Shown here: piece after piece, positions 23,914 to 32,954 of the stretch | How the letters are laid out: each line of letters opens with the position of its first letter | How positions within the stretch are numbered: the stretch's first letter is position 1 | NCBI RefSeq assembly: GCF_036311905.1 | Contig: NZ_JAZDCH010000021.1 | Span: forward strand, 62,001-126,000 | Direction: 5' to 3' | Length of the DNA: 64,000 bases | Origin: Brachybacterium sp036311905 | GTDB taxonomy: Bacteria > Actinomycetota > Actinomycetes > Actinomycetales > Dermabacteraceae | Notes under the pieces: model-generated | Told to the model about the DNA's origin: nothing | The model's input: the letters and a program-made list of their open reading frames with translations, nothing else | Databases searched by the model: none | Program-made: the position numbers and the translations under genes

Positions 23914-24503
23914 CGCGCGCCGCCGGCGAGCGCCTCGCGGCGCAGGCGCAGACCGTCCTTGAGGTTGACGAGCCCGGACCACACGGTGAGCACCACGGCG
24001 AGCAGCACGAGCGACCAGCCGATCCAGCGAGCCGGGGACCACCACAGCTCGAGAGGCAGCAGGCAGAAGGTGATCGCGATGGTCTGCACCATGGTCTTCG
24101 CCTTGCCGGCCAGGTTGGCGGGCAGGGCCCCGTACTTGAGGATCGTGAAGCGCATGATCGTGATGCCGAACTCGCGCACGAGGATCAGGATCGTCATCCA
24201 CCACGGGATGTACTCCCACACCGAGAGCATCACGAAGGCCGCGCCGGTCATCGCCTTGTCGGCGATCGGGTCCACGATCTTGCCGAAGTCGGTGATCAAG
24301 TTCCGGCTGCGGGCGAGGTGCCCGTCGAGGAAGTCGGTGATCATCGCGAGGACGAACACCGCGGTGATCACCAGGCGCCCGCCGACGGAGTCCGCGTAGA
24401 GCACCGCGAGCACGACGAACAGGGGCACCATCGCGCAGCGCACCATGGTGAGGATGTTCGCGATGTTCCACAGCGGGACGGGGTCCGTGCGGTCGGTGGT
24501 CAT
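23910..24503 (-). CDS. pgsA: CDP-diacylglycerol--glycerol-3-phosphate 3-phosphatidyltransferase
   Basis: Integral membrane CDP-alcohol phosphatidyltransferase, 197 residues, that makes phosphatidylglycerol phosphate. The family active site is DGHLARSRNLITDFGKIVDPIADK (about residues 60-83), with all conserved Asp residues. About five to six hydrophobic helices surround it. The CinA gene overlaps its stop, and ftsK lies 65 bp upstream on the same strand. The opposite end of the pathway, cdsA, is at the right edge of this window. Confidence 0.93.
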   Translation of the reverse strand: MTTDRTDPVPLWNIANILTMVRCAMVPLFVVLAVLYADSVGGRLVITAVFVLAMITDFLDGHLARSRNLITDFGKIVDPIADKAMTGAAFVMLSVWEYIPWWMTILILVREFGITIMRFTILKYGALPANLAGKAKTMVQTIAITFCLLPLELWWSPARWIGWSLVLLAVVLTVWSGLVNLKDGLRLRREALAGGAR

Positions 24504-24568
24504 GGCTGCTCCGGGATCTGCGAGGCGGGCGGTGGGGTGGAGCCGGGACGGCTCGGGGACGGGGGCGC

Positions 24569-27451
24569 TCAGCGGCCGGTGAGGCTCCAGGCGTCCTCGC
24601 TGTCGGCATCCTCGCTGTCGTCGTCGTAGTAGTCGACGGCGGGCTCGGAGCCGTCGTCCTCGAGCGGATCGGAGCCGTAGCGGTCCTCTCCCCCGTCGGT
24701 CGCGGCGGGGGAGGCCGCCGGGGCCGGCGGCTCCTCCCCGCGGATGCGCGCGATCGCCTCGCCGAGATCGTCGGGGTGGACGAGCACGTCGCGAGCCTTG
24801 GACCCCTCGGAGGGGCCGACGATCTCGCGGGACTCGAGCAGGTCCATCAGGCGCCCGGCCTTCGCGAAGCCGACGCGCAGCTTGCGCTGCAGCATCGAGG
24901 TCGACCCGAACTGCGTGGTGACCACCAGCTCCGCGGCCTGCAGCAGCACCTCGAGGTCGTCGCCGATGTCGTCGTCGATCTGCTTGGCGGCGGCGACGAC
25001 CGCGACGTCCTCGCGGTAGTTGGGCTTCATCTGCGTCTTGACGTGGTCGACGACCTTGTGGATCTCCGACTCGTTGACCCACGCCACCTGGACGCGCAGC
25101 GGCTTCGCCTTGCCCATCGGATGGAACAGCGCATCGCCCTGACCGATCAGCTTCTCGGCGCCCGGGGAGTCGAGGATGACGCGGGAGTCCTGCAGGGAGG
25201 AGGTCGCGAAGGCGAGGCGGCTGGGCACGTTCGCCTTGATGATGCCGGTGACGACGTCGACCGAGGGCCGCTGCGTCGCCAGGATCAGGTGGATGCCGGC
25301 GGCGCGGGCGAGCTGCGTGATGCGCTGGATCGAGGCCTCGACGTCGCGGGGGGCGACCATCATCAGGTCGGCGAGCTCGTCGACGACCACCAGCAGGTAC
25401 GGGTAGGGGGCGAGGCGGCGCTCGCTGCCCGCGGGCACCTGCACCTCCCCGGCCCGGACGGCCTTGTTGAAGTCGTCGATGTGCTTGAACCCGAAGGCGG
25501 CGAGGTCGTCGTAGCGGGCGTCCATCTCCTTGACGACCCACTCGAGCGCCTCGGCGGCCTTCTTGGGGTTGGTGATGATCGGGGTGATCAGGTGCGGGAT
25601 GCCCTCGTAGATGGTGAGCTCGACGCGCTTGGGGTCGACCAGCACCATGCGCACCTCCTCGGGGGTGGCGCGCATCAGGACCGAGGTGATCATCGCGTTG
25701 ACCAGGCTCGACTTGCCGGAACCGGTGGCGCCCGCGACCAGCATGTGCGGCATCTTGGCGAGGTTCGCGACGACGTACCCGCCCTCCACGTCCTTGCCCA
25801 CACCCATCACCATGGGGTGCTCGTTGCGGCGGGCCACCTGGCTGCGCAGCACGTCGCCGAGCGCGACGGTCTCACGGTCGGCGTTCGGGATCTCGATGCC
25901 GATGGCCTTCTTGCCCGGGATGGGCGAGAGGATGCGCACGTCCGAGCTGGCCACGGCATAGGAGATGTTCTTGTCCAGGGCCGTGACCTTCTCGACCTTG
26001 GTGCCGGGCGCCAGCTCGACCTCGTACCGGGTGACCGTCGGCCCGCGGGTGAAGCCGACGACCTCCGCATTGACGTTGAACTGCTCGAAGACCTCCTCGA
26101 GCGCGTGGACCACGCGATCGTTGGCCTCGGAGCGCGTGCGGTGCGGCGGACCCTCAAGCAGGAACGAGGACTCGGGGAGGGTGTAGACGATGTCCCCGGC
26201 GAGCTCGAGCTGCTCGCCCGCGCGGGGCAGGTCGCCCATCGGCGGGTGCACCAGCTCCGGCTCCTCCTCCGCCGCGGCAGCGGCCGCGGCGGCAGCACGG
26301 GAGGCGGCCGCCGGGGACTTCTCGGCGCGGGTGGACGCCGGCTTCGCGGCGGCCGACGGCAGCGCCGCGGTCGCGTCCTCCGCACCGCGGGCACCGCCCG
26401 CGGGGAAGGACTTCGCCCGCTGGTTCTCGTCCTCGATCACGTCGAAGACCTTGTCGGCATCGGCGGGGGCGCCGCGGCGGGCGCTTCCACGACGGGCCTT
26501 CTTCCCGCCGGCGGCGGCCTCGGGGGTGCCCTCCTCGGAGATCCCCTGCTCGAAGGCTTCGTCCCCGACGTAGCCGAAGGCCTCATGGTCCCTCGCGGCG
26601 GCCTCCTCGGCGGCCTTCTCCTTGCGGGTGCGGCGGCGGGACCGGGCCGTGGGCTGGACCGTCGTGTCCTGCTCGTGGAGGGCCGGATCGACGCGGCGGG
26701 GGCGCAGCCCGAAGGCGGCCCGCTCGGCCTCCTCCTCATCGCTGCGGCCGACGAGCACGTCGTAGACGCCCCGCAGACGGGCGGGGATCGACTCGATCGG
26801 GGTCGCGGTGAGGACCAGCACGCCGAAGGCGATGAGCGCCGCGTGGATGACCACCACGGCGACCGGCGGCAGCAAGGCGGCCAGCGGCGCCGCGGCGAGA
26901 TAGCCGAGCACGCCGCCCCCGCGGGCGAGGGCGTCGATCCCGTCGGCCGGGGCGGGGAAGCGCGCCGAGACCGTCGCGATCGCGGAGATCGCGACCAGCA
27001 GGATGGTGATCGCGAAGGCGATGCGGGTATTGGCGCGCACCTGGTCCGGGCGGCGGAACATGCGCAGCGACCAGCCGGCGGCCAGCAGCGGGATCACCAT
27101 CGAGGAGATGCCGAAGGTGCCGGCGACCACGGTGTGCACGGCCCCGAGGACGGGCCCGGCGGACTGCCACCACTCGACCACGGCGACGAGCACCGCGACG
27201 AGCATCAGCAGCAGGGCGTAGCCGTCACGCCGCTGCTCGGGAGCCACCTCCCAGCGGGCCACGCCGATCGAGCGGACCAGGCCACCGACCATGCGGGCGA
27301 TCGCGAGATAGCCGGAGCGCACAGCGCGCACCGGCAGCGGGAGCGTCGACGGGTCGTGGGCCGTGGCCGCGACGGTCCGCGAGGAACCGGCGGACGAGGT
27401 CCGGGACGAGCCTTTCGACGCACGTGCGGGGGAAGACGTACGTGTCGCCAT
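24569..27451 (-). CDS. ftsK: DNA translocase FtsK
   Basis: Septal chromosome-segregation motor, 960 residues. About four transmembrane helices lie between residues 70 and 215; the linker (about 230-400) is Ala/Arg/Glu-rich. The motor domain has Walker A VAGATGSGKSSLVNA (about residues 571-585), VLVDPKRVELTIYEGIPHLITPI, Walker B YLLVVVDELADLM, and ATQRPSVDVVTGIIKANVPSRLAF. The C-terminal winged-helix gamma domain (about 840-905, TTQFGSTSMLQRKLRVGFAKAGRLMDLLE) that reads polar sequences is intact, followed by an acidic tail. TACCCT and seven bases precede the ATG, so it is nearly leaderless. Confidence 0.97.
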   Translation of the reverse strand: MATRTSSPARASKGSSRTSSAGSSRTVAATAHDPSTLPLPVRAVRSGYLAIARMVGGLVRSIGVARWEVAPEQRRDGYALLLMLVAVLVAVVEWWQSAGPVLGAVHTVVAGTFGISSMVIPLLAAGWSLRMFRRPDQVRANTRIAFAITILLVAISAIATVSARFPAPADGIDALARGGGVLGYLAAAPLAALLPPVAVVVIHAALIAFGVLVLTATPIESIPARLRGVYDVLVGRSDEEEAERAAFGLRPRRVDPALHEQDTTVQPTARSRRRTRKEKAAEEAAARDHEAFGYVGDEAFEQGISEEGTPEAAAGGKKARRGSARRGAPADADKVFDVIEDENQRAKSFPAGGARGAEDATAALPSAAAKPASTRAEKSPAAASRAAAAAAAAAEEEPELVHPPMGDLPRAGEQLELAGDIVYTLPESSFLLEGPPHRTRSEANDRVVHALEEVFEQFNVNAEVVGFTRGPTVTRYEVELAPGTKVEKVTALDKNISYAVASSDVRILSPIPGKKAIGIEIPNADRETVALGDVLRSQVARRNEHPMVMGVGKDVEGGYVVANLAKMPHMLVAGATGSGKSSLVNAMITSVLMRATPEEVRMVLVDPKRVELTIYEGIPHLITPIITNPKKAAEALEWVVKEMDARYDDLAAFGFKHIDDFNKAVRAGEVQVPAGSERRLAPYPYLLVVVDELADLMMVAPRDVEASIQRITQLARAAGIHLILATQRPSVDVVTGIIKANVPSRLAFATSSLQDSRVILDSPGAEKLIGQGDALFHPMGKAKPLRVQVAWVNESEIHKVVDHVKTQMKPNYREDVAVVAAAKQIDDDIGDDLEVLLQAAELVVTTQFGSTSMLQRKLRVGFAKAGRLMDLLESREIVGPSEGSKARDVLVHPDDLGEAIARIRGEEPPAPAASPAATDGGEDRYGSDPLEDDGSEPAVDYYDDDSEDADSEDAWSLTGR

Positions 27452-27458
27452 GCCTGAC

Positions 27459-27464
27459 AGGGTA
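27459..27464 (-). promoter_or_regulatory. -10 hexamer TACCCT, near-leaderless start of ftsK
   Basis: Leftward TACCCT is followed by seven bases and the ATG at 27451. It is one base longer than the other leaderless starts in the window. Confidence 0.5.
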
Positions 27465-27522
27465 CCGCCGGACCCCTCCCGGACCGGGGAGGCGCGGGCG
27501 GGCGGTGATCACACGGCGGGGA

Positions 27523-29223
27523 TCAGGCCTCGATGACCACCGGGATGATCATCGGCCGACGGCGCAGGCGCTGGGAGACGTAGCGGCCGATCACGCGGCG
27601 CATGACCTGCTGCAGCTGATGGGTGTCCCGACGGTTGGACTGGTCGGCGACGGCCTGCTCGAGGGCCTTGATGATCTCGGGGCGGATCCTCTCGAACACC
27701 TCGTCGTCCTCTGCCACGCCCCGGGCGTGGATCTCGGGTCCGGCGATGAGGGCGCCGGTCTCGGAGTTCACCACCGCGAAGAGGGAGATGAAGCCCTCGT
27801 CCCCGAGGATCCGACGGTCCTTGAGGTCCGCCTCGGAGATCTCGCCGACGCTCGAGCCGTCCACGTACACGTAACCGTTGGGGACCTCGCCGACGACCGT
27901 CGCGACGCCGTCCTTCAGGTCGACGACATGGCCGTCCTTGGCGAGGATGATCCGCTCGCGCGGCACGCCGGTCGCCTCGGCGATGCGCCCGTTGGCGATG
28001 AGGTGGCGGACCTCCCCGTGGATCGGCATGACGTTCTTCGGCCGGACGATGTTGTAGCAGTAGAGCAGCTCGCCGGCGCTCGCGTGCCCCGAGGTGTGGA
28101 CCTTGGCGGTGCCCTTGTGGACCACCTCGGCGCCGAGCGCCATCAGCCCGTTGACCACGCGGAAGACCGCGTTCTCGTTGCCGGGGATGAGGGAGGAGGC
28201 GAGGATGACGACGTCGCCGGGCCCCACGCTCACACGGTGGTCACGGTTCGCGATGCGGCCCAGCGCCGCCATCGGCTCGCCCTGGCTGCCGGTGCACATC
28301 AGCACCACCTGGTCATCCGGCAGGCTGTCGATCCGCTTGACGTCGATGAGTGTGTTCGCGGGGACGTCGAGATAGCCCATGTCCGCGGCGATCCCCATGT
28401 TGCGCACCATCGAGCGCCCCACGAAGGCGACCCGGCGGCCGTGCGCGGCGGCGGCGTCGAGCACCTGCTGGACGCGGTGGACGTGGCTGGAGAAGGAGGC
28501 GACGACGATCTTCTGCCGTGCCTTCGCGAAGAGGGCGTCGAGGACCGGGCCGATCTCCTGCTCGCCGACGGTGAACCCGGGGACCTCGGCGTTGGTGGAG
28601 TCGGTCATGAACAGGTCCACGCCGGCCTCGCCGAGGCGGGCGAAGGCGCGCAGGTCGGTGATGCGGCCGTCGAGCGGCAGCTGGTCCATCTTGAAGTCGC
28701 CGGTGTGCAGCACGGTGCCGGCCGGGGTGGCCACGTGCACGGCGAGCGCGTCCGGGATCGAGTGGTTCACGGCCACGAACTCGCAGTCGAAGGGGCCGAA
28801 GGACTCCTTCTGGCCCTCCTTCACGGCGAGCGTGTAGGGCGTGATGCGGTGCTCGCGGAGCTTCGCCTCGATGAAGGCGAGGGTCAGCTGGCTGCCGACG
28901 AGCGGGATGTCCGGCTTCTGCCGCAGCAGGTAGGGGACCGCGCCGATGTGGTCCTCGTGGCCGTGGGTGAGGACGATCGCGGCGACGTCGTCGAGCCGGT
29001 CCGCGATGAGGTCGAAGTCCGGGAGGATCAGGTCCACGCCCGGCTGGGCGTCCTCGGGGAAGAGCACCCCGCAGTCGATGATCAGCAGGCGGCCCTCGTA
29101 CTCGAGGACCGACATGTTCCGCCCCACGTCGCCCAGCCCGCCGAGCGGGGTGATGCGCAGCGTGCCCGCGGCGAGTGCGGGCGGGGCGGCCAGACGCTCC
29201 GTGAACGCCGTCCCCGCGGTCAT
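27523..29223 (-). CDS. rnj: Ribonuclease J
   Basis: Metallo-beta-lactamase fold ribonuclease with endo- and 5'-exonuclease activity, 566 residues. Zinc motif LTHGHEDHIG is at about residues 79-88, the later metal ligands are in LHTGDFKMDQ and PIHGEVRH, and the beta-CASP segment is FSSHVHRVQQVLDAAAAHGRRVAFVGRSM. The C-terminal RNase J dimer domain ends with RRRPMIIPVVIEA. The ATG at 29223 overlaps the dapA stop (ATGA); the dapA-rnj pairing is conserved in actinobacteria. The longer frame to 29553 lies inside dapA and is rejected. Confidence 0.96.
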   Translation of the reverse strand: MTAGTAFTERLAAPPALAAGTLRITPLGGLGDVGRNMSVLEYEGRLLIIDCGVLFPEDAQPGVDLILPDFDLIADRLDDVAAIVLTHGHEDHIGAVPYLLRQKPDIPLVGSQLTLAFIEAKLREHRITPYTLAVKEGQKESFGPFDCEFVAVNHSIPDALAVHVATPAGTVLHTGDFKMDQLPLDGRITDLRAFARLGEAGVDLFMTDSTNAEVPGFTVGEQEIGPVLDALFAKARQKIVVASFSSHVHRVQQVLDAAAAHGRRVAFVGRSMVRNMGIAADMGYLDVPANTLIDVKRIDSLPDDQVVLMCTGSQGEPMAALGRIANRDHRVSVGPGDVVILASSLIPGNENAVFRVVNGLMALGAEVVHKGTAKVHTSGHASAGELLYCYNIVRPKNVMPIHGEVRHLIANGRIAEATGVPRERIILAKDGHVVDLKDGVATVVGEVPNGYVYVDGSSVGEISEADLKDRRILGDEGFISLFAVVNSETGALIAGPEIHARGVAEDDEVFERIRPEIIKALEQAVADQSNRRDTHQLQQVMRRVIGRYVSQRLRRRPMIIPVVIEA

Positions 29224-30149
29224 GCCGGCCTCCGGGCCCCGTCGAGGGCGGGGATGCCGGTGGCCTGCTCGAGGGCTGCCGCGAGCTCGCGCAGCTGGTC
29301 GGCATCGGCCGGGAGGAGCGGGCCGCGCATCGCCGCGTGCGGGAGCACGCCCTGCAGGTACAGCGCGGCCTTCGCCGCGACGGCCCCGGGCATGCGATTC
29401 ATGATCGCCTCGACGAGCGGGACGAGAGCGACGTGGGCGGCGCGGGCCGCGGCGAGATCGCCGCGATCGGTCGCCTCGAGCATCGCGCGCTCGAGCTCGC
29501 CCGCGACCTGCCCCACCACGGAGACGACGCCCACGGCGCCGACGGCGAGCCACGGGAGGTTCAGCGCGTCCTCGCCGGAGTAGTAGGCGATGCCGGTGCG
29601 GTCCATCACCCGGGTGGCCTGGTGCAGGTCGCCCTTGGCGTCCTTCACGGCGAGGATCCGCTCGTGCTCGGCGAGGCGGAGCAGGGTCTCCTCGGCGAGC
29701 GGGATACCGGAGCGACCCGGGATGTCGTAGAGCATCACCGGCAGGTCGGTGGCGTCGGCGATCGCCTCGGTGTGGGCGATGACCCCGGCCTGGCTGGGCT
29801 TGGAGTAGTACGGCGTGACCACGAGCAGGCCGTCGAGGCCGAGGGCCGCGTGATCGCGCGCGGCCTGCACCGAATGCGCCGTGTCGTAGGTGCCGACGCC
29901 CGCGACCACCGTGGTCCCGGGGCCGACGGCCTCCCGGACCGCGCGCGCGAGATCGAGCTTCTCGGTGTCGGTCAGCGTCGGCGCCTCCCCCGTGGTCCCG
30001 GAGACGACCAGCAGGTCGTTGCCGTGCTCGACGAGGTGCACCGCGAGCGCCTGCGCGGCATCGAGGTCGACGGCGGAACCGTCGGTCGTGAACGGGGTGA
30101 CCATCGCGACCCCCACTGCGCCGAAGGGCCGCGTACCGCTGCTGCTCAT
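29220..30149 (-). CDS. dapA: 4-hydroxy-tetrahydrodipicolinate synthase
   Basis: Condenses pyruvate with aspartate semialdehyde, the first step committed to lysine and DAP. 309 residues, TIM barrel. VSGTTGEAPTLT carries the Thr motif, VTPYYSKPSQ the proton-relay Tyr, MLYDIPGRSGI the second Tyr, and AVKDAKGDL the Schiff-base Lys. It is translationally coupled to rnj. In many actinobacteria thyX stands upstream; here the position is taken by the asparagine-synthetase-like fusion, 52 bp away on the same strand. Confidence 0.97.
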   Translation of the reverse strand: MSSSGTRPFGAVGVAMVTPFTTDGSAVDLDAAQALAVHLVEHGNDLLVVSGTTGEAPTLTDTEKLDLARAVREAVGPGTTVVAGVGTYDTAHSVQAARDHAALGLDGLLVVTPYYSKPSQAGVIAHTEAIADATDLPVMLYDIPGRSGIPLAEETLLRLAEHERILAVKDAKGDLHQATRVMDRTGIAYYSGEDALNLPWLAVGAVGVVSVVGQVAGELERAMLEATDRGDLAAARAAHVALVPLVEAIMNRMPGAVAAKAALYLQGVLPHAAMRGPLLPADADQLRELAAALEQATGIPALDGARRPA

Positions 30150-30201
30150 GGTCTCCTCCAGGAAGGGTTGTGCTGCATGGATCCTAGCGGGAGCGGTGCG
30201 C

Positions 30202-32829
30202 TCAGCGCGGATCCGTGGTGCCCAGGTCGACGAGGATCGCGAGCGGGGTGCGCTGGCGGCCCTGGCCGAGGGGGTTGTCGGCGAAGGTGGCCTCGAGGCG
30301 CTCGCGCGGGGTGTCCACGTCCGTGCCGAGCACGTTGCGGCCGATGTCGTTCGCGTCCATCACCACGGTGCCGACGAAGGCGTCGCGCACGGCGGCGGGC
30401 AGGTCCGAGGCCCGGATCGCCGCGGAGATCCGCGCCGAGACCTGATCGGGATCCTTCGGCGGCAGCTTCGCGGAGACGTTCGAGGGGAAGGCCGAGTACG
30501 GGGTGGGGCCGTCGATCGCGCGCACGTTCGCGCCGACGACCTCGTAGAACACGCCCCGTCGGCCGAGCAGCTTGCCGGCGGCGCCCGCGGCGGAGGCGAG
30601 CACCACGCGCGGCAGGCCGACCTCCCGCAGGGCGAGCTCCATGGTGGTCGGGTCGCCGAGGCCGATGCCGGCCGGGGTGCGGGTGACGAAGCGGCTGAGG
30701 ATCTTCGCGGCGGGGCGGGGGTGGATCTCCCAGGTGAACCACGACCGGCCCTGCGTGATCGCGATGATCTTCTCGCTGATCACGAAGTACCACGGGGCAC
30801 CGGCGGGCAGGGCGCCGTCCTGGAGTCCGGCGGCGAAGGTCTCGACGCGCTCGCGGGCGATCGCCTCGACGTCGTCCCCGCGGGCGACCAGGGCGGTCTG
30901 CAGCGGGAAGCGGCGCCAGGTGATGCCGTCGGCCTCAGAGACGAGGTCGAGCTGCTTGCCGGGGTTGGCGTCGTAGTCGCTCTTGGGCCGCTCGTCCTCC
31001 TGCTCGACCGGGGTCTGGGCGACGGGGGCGGCGTCGGGGTCATCCAGGACGGCGCGCAGCCACAGCTCGAGGCACAGCAACCGCCACAGGACCTCGGTGC
31101 GATGGTGCTCGGGATGGGCGACCGCGTCGTCGAACAGGGCCAGCACAGACCGGGAGTCGGTGAAGGGCCGGGCGTCGAAGGCGTCCGAGGCGAAGATCTC
31201 GCGCACGGCCGGGGCGAGGGCGACGAGCCACGCGCCGGCGGGAACCGTGGCACCGCCGCCGCTCCGCCCGAGAGCGGCGGCGGGCAGCAGGCCCGCGGCC
31301 GCCTCACGGAGGATCCGCTGGGGTCGACCGCCGTCCATGTGAGCGGAATCCTCGAGGGAGAGGAGCAGGGTCAGCAGGCGACGGTCGAGGAAGGGCGCCC
31401 GGCTCTCGATCCCGGCGGCGCGGGACAGGCGGTCCTCGATGCGCAGCCGGGTGCGCAGCGCATCTCCGAAGACGTCTCCGACGAGGCGGGCCGAGAGGTC
31501 CTGCGCGGCGGCGGACGGGCGCACTCGCTCGTGCGCGGCGACGAAGCCGGAGTCCAGCAGGGCCGCGGCGGGCACAGGGGTGCGGGCGGCGAGGGTCTCG
31601 GAGGCCGCCTCGCGCAGGGCGGTCCGGGCGCCGACTGCGGAGCGGGCGAGGGTGCCGAGGCGGCGCCCGGACCGCAGCGCGCGCAGGTGGACGGCGAGGT
31701 GCTCGGGCAGGCCGCCCGTCGCCTCGTCGCCGCCGAGAGCGCTGAGCTCGACACCGCCGGGGGCGGCGCCGCGCAGCACCGCCCAGCGGGCGTAGGCCTC
31801 GGGGCCCGCGACGGGCTCGTCGAGGAGGAGCACGAGGTCCTGCAGCTCGGCGAGGAAACGCTGCGGGTCGAGCGCGACCAGGCGGGTCTCAAGGCGCCCC
31901 GCGGTCGCCGCCGCGAGAGCGTCGAGGTGCTCGGCCGCGCCGGGGTCGGTGCCGGGCAGGAGGGCGGCGCGCGGCTGCGGGCGGTCCGACTCCCCGGAGC
32001 CCGAGGTGGCTGCCGACGCCGACGCGAGGGTGCCGGCGAGCGCGGCCGAGGCCAGGTCGCCGGTCGCGGTCGTCGAGACGGGACCGTCCCCGGGAAGGGC
32101 GCGGTGCACCGCGTCGGCGAGGAGGCGGCGCACCTCGGCGGCGGTGCCCTGGCCGAGGGGTCGGCCGGGCCGCGAGGCGATCGCCTCGAGCTCCTCCCGG
32201 AGATGGGAGAAGCGGTCGGTCCGCACGCCGTCGGCGGAAAGGGTGACGAGCTCGCCGGGCTGCACCCGTCGCACTCCGGCGACGAGGGTCCGGGGACCGT
32301 CGTCGAGGACACCGTCGAGCAGGAAGCGGTGCACGGCGGCCTCGTCGAGGCTGCGCTCGACCCGTCCGCTGGCCAGCAGCGTCCGCACCTCGGAGGCGAG
32401 GAGCGCCGCCGCTCCCTCGCCCGCCGGGTGCTCCTCGACCCAGTAGTGCAGGGGGCGGAGTCCGAAGGGGTCCCGGGCGAGGGTCCAGGTGCCCGCCTCG
32501 GCATCGTGCAGGGCGAGCGCGAAGCCGCCGTCGAGGCGGTCCAGGGCCTCGCTCCCCCAGGCCTCGTAGGCCGCGAGGACGAGCGCGGCATCGGCGGCGG
32601 GATCCGCCGGCCCGTCCTGCGCCGCCGGGGCGACGGGGACGTCGATGCCCGCGGCCCCGAGAGCGGCGCGCAGCTCGGACCGATCGCGGAGCTCGGCGTC
32701 GAGCAGCAGGGTGCGACGGCCGTCGGCGCTGGTCGCGTGCACGGACTCGCCCGTCTGCGCCGCGCGCATCCGGCGGAGGGTCTCCTCCCCCTCGGCTCCG
32801 AGTCCGAGGCTGCCGAGAATCGCGCTCAT
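30202..32829 (-). CDS. Asparagine synthetase-like / CofE-like fusion protein
   Basis: An 875-residue protein with two unrelated enzyme folds. Residues 1-210 resemble the class II glutamine amidotransferase half of AsnB (LDGGFALALHD at 100-110, ARDPFGLRPLHYW at 118-130), but the N-terminus is MSAILG, so the catalytic Cys2 is replaced by Ser. Residues 225-600 resemble the synthetase half: LGGDEATGGLP (365-375) and RIEDRLSRAAGIESRAPFLD (463-482) are kept, yet the PP-loop SGGxDS reads TGDLAS (256-261). Residues about 635-872 resemble F420-0:gamma-glutamyl ligase (GDD 651-653, SEKIIAITQGR 685-695, SNVSAKLPPKDPDQ 783-796). The start has AAAGGA seven bases upstream, and TACGCT lies 69 bases before it. 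Function unknown; true asparagine synthesis is doubtful. Confidence 0.82.
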   Translation of the reverse strand: MSAILGSLGLGAEGEETLRRMRAAQTGESVHATSADGRRTLLLDAELRDRSELRAALGAAGIDVPVAPAAQDGPADPAADAALVLAAYEAWGSEALDRLDGGFALALHDAEAGTWTLARDPFGLRPLHYWVEEHPAGEGAAALLASEVRTLLASGRVERSLDEAAVHRFLLDGVLDDGPRTLVAGVRRVQPGELVTLSADGVRTDRFSHLREELEAIASRPGRPLGQGTAAEVRRLLADAVHRALPGDGPVSTTATGDLASAALAGTLASASAATSGSGESDRPQPRAALLPGTDPGAAEHLDALAAATAGRLETRLVALDPQRFLAELQDLVLLLDEPVAGPEAYARWAVLRGAAPGGVELSALGGDEATGGLPEHLAVHLRALRSGRRLGTLARSAVGARTALREAASETLAARTPVPAAALLDSGFVAAHERVRPSAAAQDLSARLVGDVFGDALRTRLRIEDRLSRAAGIESRAPFLDRRLLTLLLSLEDSAHMDGGRPQRILREAAAGLLPAAALGRSGGGATVPAGAWLVALAPAVREIFASDAFDARPFTDSRSVLALFDDAVAHPEHHRTEVLWRLLCLELWLRAVLDDPDAAPVAQTPVEQEDERPKSDYDANPGKQLDLVSEADGITWRRFPLQTALVARGDDVEAIARERVETFAAGLQDGALPAGAPWYFVISEKIIAITQGRSWFTWEIHPRPAAKILSRFVTRTPAGIGLGDPTTMELALREVGLPRVVLASAAGAAGKLLGRRGVFYEVVGANVRAIDGPTPYSAFPSNVSAKLPPKDPDQVSARISAAIRASDLPAAVRDAFVGTVVMDANDIGRNVLGTDVDTPRERLEATFADNPLGQGRQRTPLAILVDLGTTDPR

Positions 32830-32897
32830 GAACGGGTCCTTTCGACGGGATCTGTGCTCCGCGACGTGCTCTCTCGAGCGCGGGACGCGGCCGACAG

Positions 32898-32903
32898 AGC
32901 GTA
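32898..32903 (-). promoter_or_regulatory. Possible -10 of the fusion gene
   Basis: Leftward TACGCT stands 68 bases before the ATG at 32829 in the gap behind the HAD gene. The hexamer matches others in the window; no clear -35 is visible. Confidence 0.35.
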
Positions 32904-32954
32904 TCAATCGGCGCTCGTCCTCCCCCTCAGGCGCGACGTGATGCGGAGCGGGGA

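Noticed and set aside
30202..32829. Genuine glutamine-dependent asparagine synthetase
   Set aside because: Both the amidotransferase Cys2 and the PP-loop Asp are missing, and the protein carries an extra ligase-like domain.
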